Source: Acidobacteriota bacterium
GTDB taxonomy: Bacteria > Acidobacteriota > Vicinamibacteria > Vicinamibacterales > UBA823
Length of the DNA: 7,630 nucleotides
Reading direction: 5' to 3'
Assembly (NCBI GenBank): GCA_002720285.1
Contig: PBHT01000013.1
Span: 1-7,630 of the forward strand
The notes below the pieces were generated by a model. It searched no databases. It saw only the letters and a program-made list of their open reading frames with translations, and was not told where the DNA came from. Position numbers and translations under genes: made by a program. Shown one piece after another: positions 6,088 to 7,630 of this stretch (its first letter is position 1; the number at the start of each line of letters is the position of its first letter).

Positions 6088-6927
6088 ATGCCGGTCAAGC
6101 TAATCGCCATCGACATCGACGGCACACTACTCGATAGCTCGTCCAGACTGCCAGAAAACAATCTGAGCGTGCTGCAAGAAGCCTCAAGGCACGGTGTCGA
6201 CATTGTCCTAGTCACCGGACGCAGTTTTCATCATACTCGTGAACTTGCGCTCCAAATGCCCGCACGGACGATATTAATCTTGAACAATGGATCAGTCGTC
6301 AAGGACCAGTCAGGTGCGACCTTAGCTTCTCATACTCTGCCGGCCGAGACGGCACGTTACATCGTGAAGGAAACACGTGCTGTTCGCGACGGCGCCGCCG
6401 CAATATTCGATCGGGACGATGACAGACAATTTCTTTGCGAGCGGATCGATTGGACGCATCCACATCGAAGGCATTACTTCGAGCTACACAACGCATGGAT
6501 CACACAGGTCTCGTCACTGGCGACCGAGCTAACTGAGGACCCATTGCAGCTAGGATTCACAGGCGACGTTAGCAGCATGCGCGAACTCGCGGAGCTTCTT
6601 ACATCTCTTCCGAGAGCTGCTGAGTACTCCCATGCGTTGACTGAGTATCAACTGCGCAACTTTTCCCTACTCGACGTACTTAGTCCGGGCCGCTCTAAAG
6701 GACGAACGCTTGCTGAGTGGTCCACGCAACGAGGCCTGACACCCAGCGAAGTGATGGCCATCGGTGATAACCTCAATGATCGTGAGATGCTAGACTTCGC
6801 TGGCATCCCAGTAGTGATGGGAAACGCCACGCCTGGTTTGAAAAAACACGGATGGATTCAAACAGACACTAACGATGAAGAAGGCTTAGCCAAAGCCATC
6901 ATCAAATACGCCCTAAAAAGAAGCTAG
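6088..6927 (+). CDS. HAD-superfamily phosphatase, Cof-like (type IIB)
   Basis: A complete 279-residue cytoplasmic hydrolase. Motif I is IAIDIDGTLLD with nucleophile Asp9 and acid/base Asp11; motif II is LVTGRS with Thr43; motif III is Lys204 in GRSKGRTL; motif IV is GDNLNDREML with Asp227 and Asp231 for Mg2+. The roughly 110 residues between motifs II and III form the inserted C2-type cap that defines the Cof/IIB group. These enzymes dephosphorylate sugar phosphates, nucleotides or cofactor intermediates such as FMN and PLP; the cap sequence does not reveal which here. The ATG lies 20 bases after the ispG stop and no good Shine-Dalgarno is seen, which suggests co-transcription and possibly translational coupling with ispG. 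Whether it acts in isoprenoid metabolism is only a guess from position. It converges with the exporter gene. Confidence 0.92.
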   Translation: MPVKLIAIDIDGTLLDSSSRLPENNLSVLQEASRHGVDIVLVTGRSFHHTRELALQMPARTILILNNGSVVKDQSGATLASHTLPAETARYIVKETRAVRDGAAAIFDRDDDRQFLCERIDWTHPHRRHYFELHNAWITQVSSLATELTEDPLQLGFTGDVSSMRELAELLTSLPRAAEYSHALTEYQLRNFSLLDVLSPGRSKGRTLAEWSTQRGLTPSEVMAIGDNLNDREMLDFAGIPVVMGNATPGLKKHGWIQTDTNDEEGLAKAIIKYALKRS

Positions 6928-6941
6928 TAACCGGCCGTTAC
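6927..6941. repeat. Short inverted repeat spanning both stop codons of convergent genes
   Basis: GTAAC (6927-6931) and GTTAC (6937-6941) are reverse complements around the loop CGGCC. The repeat includes the last base of the phosphatase TAG and the whole TTA that encodes the exporter stop on the minus strand. On the minus strand it is followed, after TAGC, by TTCTTTTT, so it may be a weak terminator for the exporter gene; on the plus strand no T-run follows. A 5-bp stem is weak evidence. Confidence 0.28.
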
Positions 6942-7630
6942 GATTCGGTAACAATCCTACTGAAAGCATTTTCTCTCAGTTGCGTCATACGCCTGCCCCA
7001 CACCATGAGAAGCAATAGCGACACAACAATCAACCCTGCTGACAAGCCAATCCACAACCCAACCACGCCGTAGCCCAACACGAAGCAGATTGTATAACCG
7101 AGCGGCAAACCAAATGCCCAATGACCAGCCAGATTCAAGAACATCGGTGTTCGGGTATCACCAAGTCCTCGCAAGGCCCCGGTAAGTACTCCCTGCAGTC
7201 CATCGAAAATCTGAAAGATTGCAGCTACGAAAAGTAATGTGACCCCAAGATCGACCACTGTTAAATCCACTGTAAAGAGACCCATCAGTCGGCTAGGGAT
7301 GAGCAAGAAAATAGCAGAAGCGCAGGCCATGCAGAACACTCCCAGCATCACAGCGGTCCATCCCGCTTGATTAGCCCCATATGTGTCTTGGCGACCCACG
7401 GCGTGGCCAACACGCACCGCAGCAGCCGACGCTAGGCCCAGCGGTACCATAAAGGTAAAGCTGGCCATGTTCAGGGTAATTTGGTGAGCTGCAAGCGCTA
7501 CCGGCGCCAAGCGGCCAGCCAGTGCGCTAGCGGCCGAGAACACTCCAACTTCCAGCGTCACTTGCATGGCCGCCGGAAGCCCAAGCCATAACAGTTGCCT
7601 TAATCGTGAGCGCTCAATCACCCAGGACAC
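6938..7630 (-). CDS. MATE-family multidrug/toxin exporter, C-terminal half
   Basis: The gene runs off the right edge on the minus strand; 230 residues up to the TAA stop are present, about half the usual 440-470. Inner-membrane antiporters of this family export cationic compounds and drugs using Na+ or H+ gradients. The visible part corresponds to the second MatE repeat, membrane helices 7-12: LLWLGLPAAMQVTLEVGVF, then ALAAHQITLNMASFTFMVPL and a loop with RVGHAVGR, a helix around AVMLGVFCMACASAIFLL, another leading to GALRGLGDTRTPM, and two or more hydrophobic spans to the end. The AAHQI and LRGLGDT strings are typical of MATE proteins. A GTG exists at the very edge (7630-7628), but family length shows the true start is outside the window. 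Substrate and coupling ion cannot be assigned. No regulator is in view. Confidence 0.9.
   Translation of the reverse strand: MSWVIERSRLRQLLWLGLPAAMQVTLEVGVFSAASALAGRLAPVALAAHQITLNMASFTFMVPLGLASAAAVRVGHAVGRQDTYGANQAGWTAVMLGVFCMACASAIFLLIPSRLMGLFTVDLTVVDLGVTLLFVAAIFQIFDGLQGVLTGALRGLGDTRTPMFLNLAGHWAFGLPLGYTICFVLGYGVVGLWIGLSAGLIVVSLLLLMVWGRRMTQLRENAFSRIVTES

Overview
This window looks like an ordinary stretch of bacterial chromosome made of housekeeping genes. It comes from a Gram-negative-type bacterium with moderate to moderately high GC by eye. Three things suggest the lineage: heme made by the C5 (glutamate) route with hemB next to hemL, an IspG of the longer type I associate with alphaproteobacteria and some other phyla, and a large exported S9 peptidase of a kind common in Acidobacteriota, Bacteroidota and Gemmatimonadota. 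An Acidobacteriota-like source is my best guess, but the window cannot settle it. I see no rRNA, tRNA, mobile element, CRISPR array or phage gene.

Layout: the window opens inside hemB (3' end only). hemL follows on the same strand after a 48-base gap that holds a perfect inverted repeat. A small zinc-ribbon gene of the FmdB type lies on the minus strand, convergent with hemL and divergent from the next gene. The 173-base gap that follows carries a perfect TATAAT hexamer and a good ribosome binding site for an 859-residue secreted prolyl-oligopeptidase/DPP-IV-family peptidase. A 216-base gap with only weak structure leads to ispG, whose start codon is ambiguous. ispG is followed 20 bases later by a HAD-superfamily phosphatase. 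The window closes with the C-terminal half of a MATE-family exporter on the minus strand, convergent with the phosphatase and separated from it by only 10 bases.

How the genes work together: HemB and HemL are neighbouring steps of tetrapyrrole synthesis (HemL makes 5-aminolevulinate and HemB condenses two of them to porphobilinogen), so they probably form one transcription unit. IspG is the penultimate enzyme of the MEP isoprenoid pathway; the HAD phosphatase is probably co-transcribed with it, but its substrate is unknown. The peptidase, the zinc-ribbon protein and the exporter have no evident functional tie to their neighbours.

I found no convincing undescribed system. The points worth a second look are small: the hemB-hemL inverted repeat, the ispG start, acidic inserts and a G8 tract in the peptidase gene, and short hairpins that overlap stop codons.
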